From: Puniceicoccales bacterium
GTDB taxonomy: Bacteria > Verrucomicrobiota > Verrucomicrobiia > Opitutales > LL51
NCBI GenBank assembly: GCA_031278845.1
Contig: JAITJQ010000039.1
Coordinates: forward strand, 1 to 22,577
DNA length: 22,577 bases
Direction of reading: 5' to 3'
Shown: positions 1 to 7,421 of the stretch, piece after piece
Numbering within the stretch: position 1 is the stretch's first letter
Layout: each line of letters opens with the position of its first letter
Notes under the pieces: generated by a model
Database searches by the model: none
The model's input: only the letters and a program-made list of their open reading frames with translations
What the model was told of the DNA's origin: nothing
Made by a program: the position numbers and the translations under genes

Positions 1-50
1 AGCGATAAATCCCTGCATGTGGAATTAAGTGCTTTTTTTGTAAATTCAAA

Positions 51-352
51 TCAAGGTTCACCATCAACAAAAGACAGATCACCAGGTAATTTCCGGAAAT
101 GACCACGGCGTGCGACACGTGATTCAGAGTAATGTGGCACATACACTTCACGCTTTGGATCAGTTGGGCGAAAGTCTCCTTCGCCATATCCGATACGTTC
201 ATAGTCATCCCAACTCATTCGAGTGTTCTGAGGCACATTGATGTCAATTCCTTTTTGTTCTAGAAGTAGACGAACCATATCCGGGTTCCATGTCTCCACT
301 GCAGCGTAGAGAGGGATATTGACATTGCCGCCTTCCGTATTTACATTTGCTA
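51..352 (-). pseudogene. Ankyrin-repeat protein, C-terminal fragment
   Basis: The minus-strand reading frame ends at a stop at 51-53 and contains one recognisable ankyrin repeat (N-I-P-L-Y-A-A-V-E then M-V-R-L-L-L-E-Q-K-G-I-D-I-N), followed by about 55 charged residues ending in D-G-E-P. Ankyrin repeats bind proteins and are common in secreted effectors of host-associated bacteria. The open frame continues back to 476, but from about 353 upward it reads the antisense of a different gene fragment, so the true ankyrin coding sequence stops near 352. It has no start codon, signal peptide or upstream repeats of its own. I read it as the broken 3' end of a larger ankyrin gene. The intact-looking ankyrin gene at the right end of the window has a similar style, with long insertions between repeats. 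Confidence 0.6.
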
Positions 353-488
353 AATTGGATAAAATTTGATAACGAAAAAAAACAGCAAATTCCTTCCCTC
401 CAGGGCATTGAAGGCAAGGGAGTGGTATTTTTGTACCGAAGGCTATAAAAATAGAGATGCTTGAATCTAAAAACATTGGTTGGTTTTA
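353..488 (+). pseudogene. 3'-end fragment of a second C19-like (ubiquitin-specific protease-like) gene
   Basis: The plus strand reads N-W-I-K-F-D-N-E-K-K-Q, then G-I-E-G-K-G-V-V-F-L-Y-R-R-L, then a stop at 446-448. This matches the last 32 codons of the C19-like gene ending at 1596 (N-W-M-K-F-D-N-E-R-R-Q ... I-E-G-K-G-V-A-F-L-Y-Q-K-Q). The match continues about 40 bases past the stop (GAATCTAAAAACATTGGTT is shared), so 353-488 and 1501-1638 are direct repeats about 1.15 kb apart. The reading frame is kept but the upstream catalytic parts are gone. The left edge abuts the ankyrin fragment and the right edge abuts the GC-rich palindrome cluster. It is a truncated paralogue or the scar of a segmental duplication. 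Confidence 0.7.
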
Positions 489-490
489 TA

Positions 491-673
491 AAAAAACGGC
501 CCCGCGACGCAGCCCTACGCATCTTACACAGGGCTTCGCCGCTAAGAGAGGTCAAAGGAGGCTAAACCTCCTTGCGGGAGTCCATAGGGCGGAGCCCCCC
601 CTGGGTAGCCGAAGCCCCAGGACAGATCGGAAAAATCTATGGATGAAAAGGCGCCACGAACTCCGTAGCGCCT
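491..673. repeat. GC-rich palindrome cluster A
   Basis: A GC-rich island in an AT-rich background that holds several inverted repeats: AGCCCT/AGGGCT (511-516/530-535), AAGGAGG/CCTCCTT (555-561/567-573, 5-base loop), CTGGG/CCCAG (601-605/616-620) and AGGCGC/GCGCCT (649-654/668-673). Bases 565-596, read on the minus strand, match 11943-11974 of cluster B at 30 of 32 positions, so this is a member of the same repeat family in the opposite orientation. The 457-684 open frame across it is not credible as protein. Bases 674-857 hold nothing else I can identify apart from a weak ribosome-binding site for the next gene. Confidence 0.7.
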
Positions 674-857
674 CAAGGTTATAAAAGGAATACATTTAAC
701 CGATACTTATAAGACGCAGCAAAAACCAAAACGTTCAAATTTTTTCTTCAAAGTAATCCGCAATATACGGATAGCGGAAACTTAAATAAAATTGGATTTC
801 GAGCCATAAAAAGCTTGACAAATCGATTTTCCGGCAAAATGCTCAGAGAGTTTGATT

Positions 858-1596
858 ATGAATATATACAAAATCTCAAGAGTTGGAGTTATCTTATTGG
901 GTTCGGTTATGCTGAACAGCACGTCTGTTTTGGTCTCCCATGGGAAGATATCATCCATACTATGCCCAATGAAGAGAGGGACGATTTTATGCGATGGAAA
1001 GAAAAACATGCTCCTTTCGATGATAATCCGATAGCACTTGCATGCTGGCGATCGCTCCAAGATGTACCCCCTGCAGAAGGCATTTGTTTTGCGGTTGCTG
1101 CAGTACAAGTGTTATATGCTATTTCCGAATTCCATGAGATACTAATAATGGGTTCTGGAATACCCCATGCTCGCCGTGGGCACGAAGAAGAGACTTTGTT
1201 TAGATTAGAAGGCGCTTCCTGCGTGAAGGAATAAGGAATCAGTTCCACACAGCGGATGGGGGTTACACTGTCGATAATAAATATCACGTACCTTATTGGA
1301 AAGATAAAGAGATAGAAACTCTTCCCTCCTATTTCTTTGTGGACGCTTACCAAATTCGTTCAAATGATATCCTGGAAGAATTAGATTTAAGCCCCTATAC
1401 TCAGAACAATCGCCCCGCCAATTATAAGCTTATTGGCTTTTTATCGCATATAGAAACCTCGAGAGGAGGACATGCGATTGCATATATCAAAGATGGAACA
1501 AATTGGATGAAATTTGATAACGAAAGAAGACAACTGATTCGTTTTCCCCAAGATATTGAAGGCAAGGGAGTGGCATTTTTGTACCAAAAGCAATAA
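858..1596 (+). pseudogene. C19-like ubiquitin-specific protease (deubiquitinase-like), exported, frameshifted
   Basis: Three frames together give one protein. The frame starting at ATG 858 (AGAGAG eight bases upstream) encodes a signal-peptide-like start (M-N-I-Y-K-I-S-R-V-G-V-I-L-L-G-S-V-M-L). A second frame (open 815-1234) carries a Cys box, E-G-I-C-F-A-V-A-A-V-Q-V-L-Y, with the candidate catalytic Cys at 1085-1087. A third frame, open from 1204, carries the C19 late signature: L-P-S-Y-F-F-V, L-D-L-S-P-Y-T, then G-G-H-A-I-A-Y-I-K with the candidate catalytic His at 1471-1473, and N-W-M-K-F-D-N with the candidate Asp at 1516-1518. In the C19 family these residues cleave ubiquitin from substrates, so a bacterial copy would act in a eukaryotic host. 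The Asn usually found a few residues before the Cys is not visible. Frame changes fall near 925-960 and 1204-1234. I judge it a decayed effector gene; sequencing error is the alternative. Confidence 0.7.
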
Positions 1597-1632
1597 AATA
1601 GAGATGCCTGAATCTAAAAACATTGGTTAGTT

Positions 1633-2322
1633 TTATTGGCGAATCTCGAAACGCTCGACATTTTTCGATATTTCGGGAGCCAGTGCTTCGAGGGATTTGC
1701 GTTCAAATGGAAGTTTTTGCGCAAAGTCCTCGGAAAGGGTCTTCTCGGGGATAAACTCCTGGACCGCGTAACGCCTTGCCCCACGAATTTGTTCTGATAG
1801 AGCAACGATATCTTGCGGATTATGGAAATCACGGATAACCGTCGTACGAAATTCATAGTCGATTCCGCTAGCCATGAGTAGCGCAACGGATTGCTGAATT
1901 TTTTCGATTGCAACCGACTGTAATCCCGCTGCGTAGGCGTAACGTGCCCAAACATGTTTGATATCCATAGCTACAAAATCGAGCATTTTCCGCGCAATCA
2001 GGTCCCCCAAAACATCGGGACGGCTTCCATTGGTATCTAGCTTTATTTGAAAGCCAAGGGCACGAACTTTTTCAATAAAATCTGACAAATCTGGCTGTAA
2101 AGTCGGCTCACCACCACTGATTACTACCCCTTCCAACTGACGCACGCGCATGGACAAAAATTGTAAAACATATTCCTCCGATAGCATATTTGCCCCACCG
2201 ATTACTAACTCCGGATTGTGACAAAATGGGCAACGAAAGTTACAACCCATCGTAAACACAATGGCCGCTAGATTGCCAGGAAAATCTATCGACGAAAAAC
2301 GCTGAATACCCCCTATTTGCAT
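1633..2322 (-). CDS. nrdG: Anaerobic ribonucleoside-triphosphate reductase activating protein (radical SAM)
   Basis: A 229-residue radical-SAM protein. The [4Fe-4S] cluster motif C-N-F-R-C-P-F-C uses C27, C31 and C34, and the SAM-contacting motif I-S-G-G-E-P-T-L-Q lies near residue 70. The N-terminus I-Q-R-F-S-S-I-D-F-P-G is typical of the NrdG-type (pyruvate formate-lyase activase-like) family. These enzymes generate a glycyl radical on the anaerobic class III ribonucleotide reductase. No nrdD gene is in the window, so the partner is inferred. The start ATG fits the family length. The stop lies inside the direct repeat shared with 353-488, and the gene converges with the C19-like gene, with 36 bases between. 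A different glycyl-radical partner cannot be excluded. Confidence 0.85.
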   Translation of the reverse strand: MQIGGIQRFSSIDFPGNLAAIVFTMGCNFRCPFCHNPELVIGGANMLSEEYVLQFLSMRVRQLEGVVISGGEPTLQPDLSDFIEKVRALGFQIKLDTNGSRPDVLGDLIARKMLDFVAMDIKHVWARYAYAAGLQSVAIEKIQQSVALLMASGIDYEFRTTVIRDFHNPQDIVALSEQIRGARRYAVQEFIPEKTLSEDFAQKLPFERKSLEALAPEISKNVERFEIRQ

Positions 2323-2497
2323 TTCTGAATTCCATTTCTAACCGCATTCACTTTCCTCAGCTCTACTCAAATGTCTCCATCGGCAATCTCTTTCAAAAAT
2401 TGACACACGCCATAAACCTTTTTTCCATGAGACCCATCCACTGGACCTGAAAAAACTCAAAAAAAGTACCAAATACCTTCTATTTCATCTCCAAATT

Positions 2498-2944
2498 TTA
2501 TTTCTGACTAAATTCAAACTCCACAATTTTACTTAAACGACGCTCATGGCGCCCTCCTTCAAATTCTGCCTCAAAAAAAATGTCAAGCATTTTCTCTAAC
2601 AACTCAGGAGTCATCGTTTCACCGGCAATACACATAATATTGGCATCGTTATGTTCCCGGGCCAATTGCACATCCGTCTCAGAATGTACAAGTGCCGCAC
2701 GAATACCCTGAAATTTATTGGCCGCAATCGACATACCAATACCCGTTCGACAACCGAGGATACCAAAATTTGCCTTCATCGTCTTGATATCTTTGGCAAC
2801 TTTTTTAGCAATATCGGGATAATCAACCGGCGTTGCATCACTCGCACCACGGTCAAGAACCTCAAATTCAATCGCTTCAAGGCGCTCGATAATAAAATCG
2901 CGCAAATGAACGGCGCGGTGATCTAATCCTAGGCTAATGATCAT
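2498..2944 (-). CDS. rpiB: Ribose-5-phosphate isomerase B
   Basis: A 148-residue protein of the RpiB/LacAB family, which interconverts ribose 5-phosphate and ribulose 5-phosphate in the cytosol. The D-H pair (residues 8-9), the active-site loop G-C-R-T-G-I-G-M-S-I-A-A-N-K with C65 as the expected base, and A-R-E-H-N-D-A-N-I around H98 are all in place. The family usually has C-G-T-G-I-G; here the Gly after Cys is Arg. The start ATG lies inside the end of the upstream phosphatase gene (11-base overlap), so the two are almost certainly co-translated. The same pairing of a phosphatase gene and rpiB (ywlE-ywlF) is known in Bacillus subtilis. Confidence 0.92.
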   Translation of the reverse strand: MIISLGLDHRAVHLRDFIIERLEAIEFEVLDRGASDATPVDYPDIAKKVAKDIKTMKANFGILGCRTGIGMSIAANKFQGIRAALVHSETDVQLAREHNDANIMCIAGETMTPELLEKMLDIFFEAEFEGGRHERRLSKIVEFEFSQK

Positions 2945-3407
2945 TTAATTCCTTCCTTAAAAATTCAATAATTAATGGTAATTTTTGCTCAATTTCGACA
3001 GCAATCCTCTCATAAGTTTTTGAGCCTCCAGCGTAGGGATCAGCGATATCGCCCCCAAACTTCAGAAAAGAAGTGCAAACTTTCGGTAAATTGATAAAAC
3101 TTTTTCTTAAAAATTCCTCATGAACTTCCGTTGCGCAGACAATCGCCGCTGCCTGATCGACCATCGCCTGCGTTAACGGCCGCGCGCGATGATTTTCCAC
3201 CGAAAGCCCCTTCGCCTGGACAATCGCTTTTACCTCCGACGAACTTCCCTGACCTTCCCGAACCGATAACCCGGCACTCGTCACCGTATAATGCGCAATT
3301 TCCGGAATATCTCGAATCTGGCTCTCTAAAAAGACATGCGCCATTACACTACGACACGTATTACCGGTACACACAAACACAATTTTATCTCTCGGATCCT
3401 TTTCCAC
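2934..3407 (-). CDS. Low-molecular-weight protein phosphatase (Tyr or Arg phosphatase, YwlE-like)
   Basis: A 157-residue protein of the low-molecular-weight phosphatase family. The P-loop C-T-G-N-T-C-R-S (C13 nucleophile, R19) is near the N-terminus and the general-acid D-P pair is at 123-124 (A-D-P-Y-A-G-G). A Thr in the P-loop (T17), as in YwlE, is associated with protein-arginine phosphatase activity in Bacillus, whereas tyrosine phosphatases usually have Ile/Leu there; arginine specificity is therefore possible but unproven. The start is GTG at 3407, chosen because it places the P-loop at the usual distance. It heads a two-gene operon with rpiB, overlapping by 11 bases, and is divergent from tsaB. 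Confidence 0.88.
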   Translation of the reverse strand: MEKDPRDKIVFVCTGNTCRSVMAHVFLESQIRDIPEIAHYTVTSAGLSVREGQGSSSEVKAIVQAKGLSVENHRARPLTQAMVDQAAAIVCATEVHEEFLRKSFINLPKVCTSFLKFGGDIADPYAGGSKTYERIAVEIEQKLPLIIEFLRKELNDH

Positions 3408-3554
3408 CTTCCAAGGATTGCTTATTACAAAACAAAGCCTCTGTCAAGCAAATAATGAAACACATCACCCTAATAAGCATATCCGTGGGTTACACTGGAT
3501 GTTTTTATGGAAATTTTTATTGTCTTCGTCTACTTTTTTCCGACCTTTTGGGGC

Positions 3555-4169
3555 ATGGTATCGCTTGTGATCGACACATCAACGATCCTACACCAGGTAG
3601 GGATCCTCGAAGGAAATCAATTTACAACTTTTTCTTCATCGGGAAATGATACTCTAGCGGGATTTTTTTCCATTCTTTCGACATTTTTAAATAATTTTCA
3701 TTACAGCGAAATTATTTTTTGTGAAGGCCCTGGGAAATTACTTGGAATTCGCTCGACTCTAATGTTTGCGCGTATCGCAAAAATCATTCACCCACACATT
3801 CGTATCTACTCATACAGTAACCTCGTATTCGTCGATCGCATTCGCAATCGCCTTGCATTGCCTCCGGGAAGTCTGATTTGTGTTCCCAGAAACAACGGAC
3901 AGTACTATATTTTCGACGGCAATCAAATTACGCTCGTTAGAGATGAGGAGCTTCGATGCCATCAAAAACCCATTTATTGTCTCTCAATTCACCACCGCGA
4001 ATCCTCAAATCACGCTCTTATCCCTATGACGTATGGCCTCGGGAATCATGCCGATATACTTCGAACAATCATTACACCCAATGAAGCCGCGGAAACGCCC
4101 TATTATTCTCAAAACGAATATAAAAAATGGATCCCTTCCCGATCCTTATGTCCTCGCAAAAATGCTTAG
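3555..4169 (+). CDS. tsaB: tRNA threonylcarbamoyladenosine biosynthesis protein TsaB
   Basis: A divergent TsaB, about 204 residues. The N-terminal strand and first phosphate-loop-like motif (S-L-V-I-D-T-S-T) and the diagnostic G-P-G-K-L-L-G-I-R-S-T-L-M-F-A (family consensus G-P-G-S-F-T-G-L-R) are present. TsaB is the scaffold that works with TsaD and TsaE to make t6A37 on ANN-decoding tRNAs. The frame is open from an ATG at 3507, but the extra 16 hydrophobic residues do not belong to the family. I prefer ATG 3555, although the upstream G-rich stretch is too close to be a good ribosome-binding site. A degenerate copy of its 3' end follows at 4257-4447. Confidence 0.75.
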   Translation: MVSLVIDTSTILHQVGILEGNQFTTFSSSGNDTLAGFFSILSTFLNNFHYSEIIFCEGPGKLLGIRSTLMFARIAKIIHPHIRIYSYSNLVFVDRIRNRLALPPGSLICVPRNNGQYYIFDGNQITLVRDEELRCHQKPIYCLSIHHRESSNHALIPMTYGLGNHADILRTIITPNEAAETPYYSQNEYKKWIPSRSLCPRKNA

Positions 4170-4256
4170 AATAATAGAAACTCAGCCTCGACTACTCCGA
4201 TTGGAATCAGGAAATGACCACGATTCTTAAAATAAATATATGAAGTAATTATATAA

Positions 4257-4447
4257 AAATCAACTCTTCCCTCTGTGACTTACTCAATCTGTGGCTTACC
4301 GGAATTTTAAAAAGCGACGAAAAACCCCACAATGGAAATCTTTTAGGGCAGAAAAACAAAGACTCTCGCACCCATCGAAACCATGAATACACGAAAGAGA
4401 CCCCATCTCGCTCCCTATGTTCCCGCGAAAATATTTCAGGACAGTAA
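4257..4447 (+). pseudogene. Degenerate duplicate of the tsaB 3' end
   Basis: The end of this stretch translates as E-Y-T-K-E-T-P-S-R-S-L-C-S-R-E-N (4385-4432) before a stop at 4445-4447. The real tsaB ends E-Y-K-K-W-I-P-S-R-S-L-C-P-R-K-N-A. Similarity at the DNA level goes back to about 4257 (AAATCAACTCTTCCCTCTG against AAATCACGCTCTTATCCCT in tsaB near 4008), with several indels. It is a tandem, decayed copy of roughly the last 160 bases of tsaB in the same orientation. A minus-strand open frame at 4249-4464 lies over it and is probably not a gene. The rest of the gap between tsaB and rplT (4170-4256 and 4448-4636) shows nothing I can identify. Confidence 0.6.
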
Positions 4448-4636
4448 AACACAATTCCCATCACGTCGACCGGAACCTCGGGAATAGCTACAATTTTTTA
4501 AATAAATACAAAGAAATCTATCGCTTTTCAGAATGAATGTGAAAAAATCTCTCCTCCCACTCTATACACCTTCACCGGAACGATAACATAAAACCAAATA
4601 TACCCCCTATGTCGTGAAAACAAAATCAAAAAAGAC

Positions 4637-4993
4637 CTACCCCAATAAAGCCTTCGCTCGATTAACAATCGTTTCAAACGCCTGAGGATCTTGAATCGCC
4701 AATTCACTCAGCGCACGACGATCAAGACGAATCCCTAACTTGTTGATGGCGTCGATAAACCGACAATAGGTTACCCCTAACCCACGGCAAGCCGCATTAA
4801 TCCTTATAATCCAAAGCCGCCGCATAGATGTCTTCTTCCGTTTCCGATCTCGATAGGCAAAGGCACCCGCTCGACGCACCTCCTCTCGTGCATACCTGAA
4901 AAGACGCGACTTATTCCCAAAATACCCACGCGCCCTCTTTAATAACCGCTTCCTGCGCTTCTTCGTCGCAACTGCATTAACAACTCTCGGCAT
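4637..4993 (-). CDS. rplT: 50S ribosomal protein L20
   Basis: 118 residues, the normal length for bL20, with the basic N-terminal extension (M-P-R-V-V-N-A-V-A-T-K-K-R-R-K-R), then G-Y-F-G-N-K-S-R-L-F and the R-R-L-W-I-I-R-I-N-A-A segment. L20 binds 23S rRNA early in large-subunit assembly. A strong ribosome-binding site (AGGAGG, complement of 4998-5003) sits four bases before the ATG. It follows rpmI on the same strand, the usual L35-L20 order. infC, which commonly precedes the pair, is not next to it here. Confidence 0.97.
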   Translation of the reverse strand: MPRVVNAVATKKRRKRLLKRARGYFGNKSRLFRYAREEVRRAGAFAYRDRKRKKTSMRRLWIIRINAACRGLGVTYCRFIDAINKLGIRLDRRALSELAIQDPQAFETIVNRAKALLG

Positions 4994-5066
4994 ACTTCCT
5001 CCTTAAATATCTCTGACTAAAGATCACTCAATCCCTTATCCATAAGCCAGAAAATTCATTGCCCAA

Positions 5067-5261
5067 TCATAAACCAACCGCAATCGCCCTCAATACCTGC
5101 TTGGAAAAACCAGTGGAAACTGATTTGTCATGTCTCGCAGATCGGCGTTGCTTAACCGTCTTACTCCTCAAAAAATGGCGAAAACCACCCATACGCCGTA
5201 ATACCTTCCCAGAAGCAGTTACTTTGAAACGTTTGGCAATGGACCTGTTCGTCTTTTGCAT
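5067..5261 (-). CDS. rpmI: 50S ribosomal protein L35
   Basis: About 64 residues, highly basic, with the bL35 signature I-A-K-R-F-K-V-T-A-S-G-K-V followed by R-H-F-L-R-S-K-T-V-K-Q-R-R. I chose ATG 5261 over the TTG two codons upstream because the family starts just before K-T-N-R-S. It lies upstream of rplT (73 bases between) and downstream of ksgA (125 bases between), all on the minus strand. In many bacteria the order is infC-rpmI-rplT; here ksgA takes the upstream position. Confidence 0.93.
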   Translation of the reverse strand: MQKTNRSIAKRFKVTASGKVLRRMGGFRHFLRSKTVKQRRSARHDKSVSTGFSKQVLRAIAVGL

Positions 5262-5386
5262 AATCAAAAATCTTTCCCTTTAGGAAGTGATTTAATTTCA
5301 AATTGTCAAGCGATTTTTCAAAATAATCCCATAAAAAATTTTCCCCCATCGATCCCACCGAAAAAATATCCAATCCCATTATCACT

Positions 5387-6241
5387 CTACATCTGCTTAG
5401 ATAAAAAATCGTCAAAATCACACCAAAATTGTAATGGTATTCGCTCGGGGCGAAGCGATGGATCGAGATCATTCCGTAAAAGTAATTCCGTAACTCCATT
5501 AAAAAATTGCGGACAAAATAACTTGACCAAAACTCTCATCTGCTTGCGCCGTTGTGTAAAAATTTCCCGAATTAAAAACTTCGTCTCCCTACGAAATGCC
5601 CGCGGAATTGCAAGACGTTCGAGATGGATTAAAACCGAATCGACCGTCGGTACCGGCCAAAAACTCGTGCGCGCAACTGGAAAAGTTCCCCCACAAGCGT
5701 AGGCAGCCTGCAGAAAAATCGAAATGGCTGACCACTGCTTCGATCCTGGATTCGATAGAAAACGCGCCGCCGTCTCCTTCTGTAGCATGAGCGTCATCGA
5801 AGATGGTAAATGCGGCTGCTCGAGAACGGCACTCAGCCACGGCGTCGATATGCTATACGGCAAATTGGCGACTATTTTAAAAGGCTCACCCCCTTCAAAT
5901 CCGTCCAACGGTCGTCCAACGGCATCCCCCATGGTGAGATGGAAACGAGGTATATGGCCCAACGCATCCCTTAAAAATTTACATAATATTTCATCGCATT
6001 CAATGGCAAAAACGCAACCATTAGCGCCTAATAACGCCCGTGTCAATGAACCTAACCCGGGACCAATTTCGATAACATTTTCACCGGGCAACAATTGCGC
6101 CAACTGTAACGATTTAAAGACGATATTCTTATCGACTAGAAAATTTTGCCCCCACCTTTTCCGCGGAAATTTTTCTAGCGATTTCAACAATAATTGGGTT
6201 TGCCCTTTGGAAAGGGGTACTAACTCGGAAATAATCGACAT
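5387..6241 (-). CDS. ksgA: 16S rRNA (adenine1518/1519-N6)-dimethyltransferase KsgA
   Basis: 284 residues with G-Q-N-F-L-V-D-K-N-I-V near the N-terminus, the SAM-binding G-P-G-L-G motif in V-I-E-I-G-P-G-L-G-S-L-T, and the catalytic N-L-P-Y-S-I-S-T-P motif. KsgA dimethylates two adenines in helix 45 of 16S rRNA and acts as a late checkpoint of small-subunit assembly. ATG 6241 is chosen over the adjacent in-frame TTG at 6244; an AGGAG lies 9 bases upstream. A degenerate copy of codons 16-46 lies just upstream of the gene (6269-6358). Confidence 0.95.
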   Translation of the reverse strand: MSIISELVPLSKGQTQLLLKSLEKFPRKRWGQNFLVDKNIVFKSLQLAQLLPGENVIEIGPGLGSLTRALLGANGCVFAIECDEILCKFLRDALGHIPRFHLTMGDAVGRPLDGFEGGEPFKIVANLPYSISTPWLSAVLEQPHLPSSMTLMLQKETAARFLSNPGSKQWSAISIFLQAAYACGGTFPVARTSFWPVPTVDSVLIHLERLAIPRAFRRETKFLIREIFTQRRKQMRVLVKLFCPQFFNGVTELLLRNDLDPSLRPERIPLQFWCDFDDFLSKQM

Positions 6242-6268
6242 CAATCTACACTCCTGAATATATAAAAA

Positions 6269-6358
6269 GTAAGGATTTAAAAACGATATTCTTATCGACT
6301 AGAAAATTTTGCTCCATTCCTTCTGCGGAAATTTTTCTAGTAATTTCAACAATAATTA
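6269..6358 (-). pseudogene. Degenerate duplicate of the ksgA 5' region
   Basis: Bases 6269-6358 match 6106-6197 inside ksgA, in the same orientation, at most positions (for example CGATATTCTTATCGACTAG and GGAAATTTTTCTAG occur in both). On the minus strand it still reads Q-N-F-L-V-D-K-N-I-V-F-K-S-L, but a one-base deletion just upstream breaks the frame relative to L-L-L-K-S-L-E-K-F-P. The offset is about 163 bases, so it is a tandem partial duplication. It lies in the probable leader of ksgA. The rest of the 6242-6527 gap has no recognisable feature. Confidence 0.75.
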
Positions 6359-6527
6359 GGCCAAAGCCACTTCACTCAAACAAAGCATTACCACTTCGCG
6401 CCATGCGCGAGCAGTAATTTAACAATTTGAATCGATTCATTCCCTCCTGCAGCCGCAGTGTCGTCGTAAGTATTTAAAGGTCATAAAATTCCCCGACACA
6501 ACCGTGCGATCGAGGAGATAAGAATCA

Positions 6528-7421
6528 TCAATCAATGGCCAGAATTCCATTTTCTCTGAGAAGTTCAATAAAATGTTCCAACTGCTCCTGCGAAATTTTC
6601 CCCTCGTTGATGTAGTGATTCCCTACTTCTTCCACAAAACTCCGCGGGAGTAATTTTTCCGTTTCTTTAATTCGTTTCGCTGCCGTCGGAGGTATCTTTT
6701 GAAAATCGATAAATCCGTCGAGCAAACCTTTCAATTCACCTTCTAACTTACAGCATTCAATCTCATCCGAATCGAATTGGTTGGAGTATTTTATAACATA
6801 CCACCACCACTCCAACTCCGTCAATTCTCCCTGCACAGGGAATTTAATATCCCGAATGCTCTCGCCTTTCAACTCCACCTGAATCCAATAAATACCCGAG
6901 ATTCTTTCGTAAGGAAGAAGCTGGCCGTCCTGTCCAACTTTTAATGAAAGTTTATTGACCATTTCATAATATTTTACAGGGTTGCTATCCTGCGTGAAGT
7001 AATCAACAAATTGGATGGTGTAAACATCTTTAATTTGGGGCGCCCATTCGCCACCTTCGAATTCCTGATTGGCGAAGGTTGAAGCGGCATAAAACAACAC
7101 CCGTTTATCGAAATTATCGTGGCGGATCATCTGCATTTCGATGATGATGTGCTCCCGCTTGGTCGTAATCGCATGATAATCCACACCCGTAAAGGAACCG
7201 TGGCCCTGCAGCGGAACTTCCAGTCGCCCTTCATCGGCAATGCGGATGGGAGCCAGATGGATACTCTTAAAAAGTTCATTAATAAGCGATTCCGCGATCT
7301 CGGGATCGGATAACATCGCCTTAAAACCCACATTCGAAGTAGCTTTAATAAAGTGAGTTATTCCTGTACCATTCACCGGCATATCAAATCCCTCAAAGGG
7401 AGGTCCATTATATCGGTTCAT
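6528..7421 (-). CDS. Rpn-family recombination-promoting nuclease / PD-(D/E)XK putative transposase
   Basis: About 297 residues from ATG 7421 (a TTG three codons upstream is also in frame). The opening M-N-R-Y-N-G, then F-I-K-A-T-S-N-V-G-F-K-A-M-L-S-D-P, is typical of the PD-(D/E)XK transposase (PF12784-type, Rpn) family. A core D followed by I-I-I-E-M-Q supplies the D...ExQ catalytic motif. Relatives in E. coli (RpnA-E) are DNA endonucleases that raise RecA-independent recombination; such genes expand in symbiont genomes. Compared with the decayed copy at 8709-9349, this copy lacks about 45 residues between Q-F-D-S-D-E-I-E and G-L-L-D-G-F-I-D-F-Q-K, so it may carry a small internal deletion outside the nuclease core. 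About 60 bases upstream of the start are also homologous between the two copies. Confidence 0.8.
   Translation of the reverse strand: MNRYNGPPFEGFDMPVNGTGITHFIKATSNVGFKAMLSDPEIAESLINELFKSIHLAPIRIADEGRLEVPLQGHGSFTGVDYHAITTKREHIIIEMQMIRHDNFDKRVLFYAASTFANQEFEGGEWAPQIKDVYTIQFVDYFTQDSNPVKYYEMVNKLSLKVGQDGQLLPYERISGIYWIQVELKGESIRDIKFPVQGELTELEWWWYVIKYSNQFDSDEIECCKLEGELKGLLDGFIDFQKIPPTAAKRIKETEKLLPRSFVEEVGNHYINEGKISQEQLEHFIELLRENGILAID

Noticed and set aside
457..684. 75-codon plus-strand frame over palindrome cluster A
   Set aside because: It spans hairpins and the antisense/sense tail copy; no conserved features.
858..1596. Programmed ribosomal frameshifting in the C19-like gene
   Set aside because: Two shifts would be needed and I see no slippery heptamer with a downstream structure; decay is simpler.
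2323..2497. Possible RNA or small gene between nrdG and rpiB
   Set aside because: No hairpin with T-run, no convincing ORF and no recognisable RNA motif.
4249..4464. Minus-strand open frame of 71 codons between tsaB and rplT
   Set aside because: It lies antisense to the degenerate tsaB tail copy and has no ribosome-binding site or family resemblance.
7119..7333. Small frames inside the Rpn-family gene
   Set aside because: Shadows of the real minus-strand gene, whose nuclease motifs are in the main frame.
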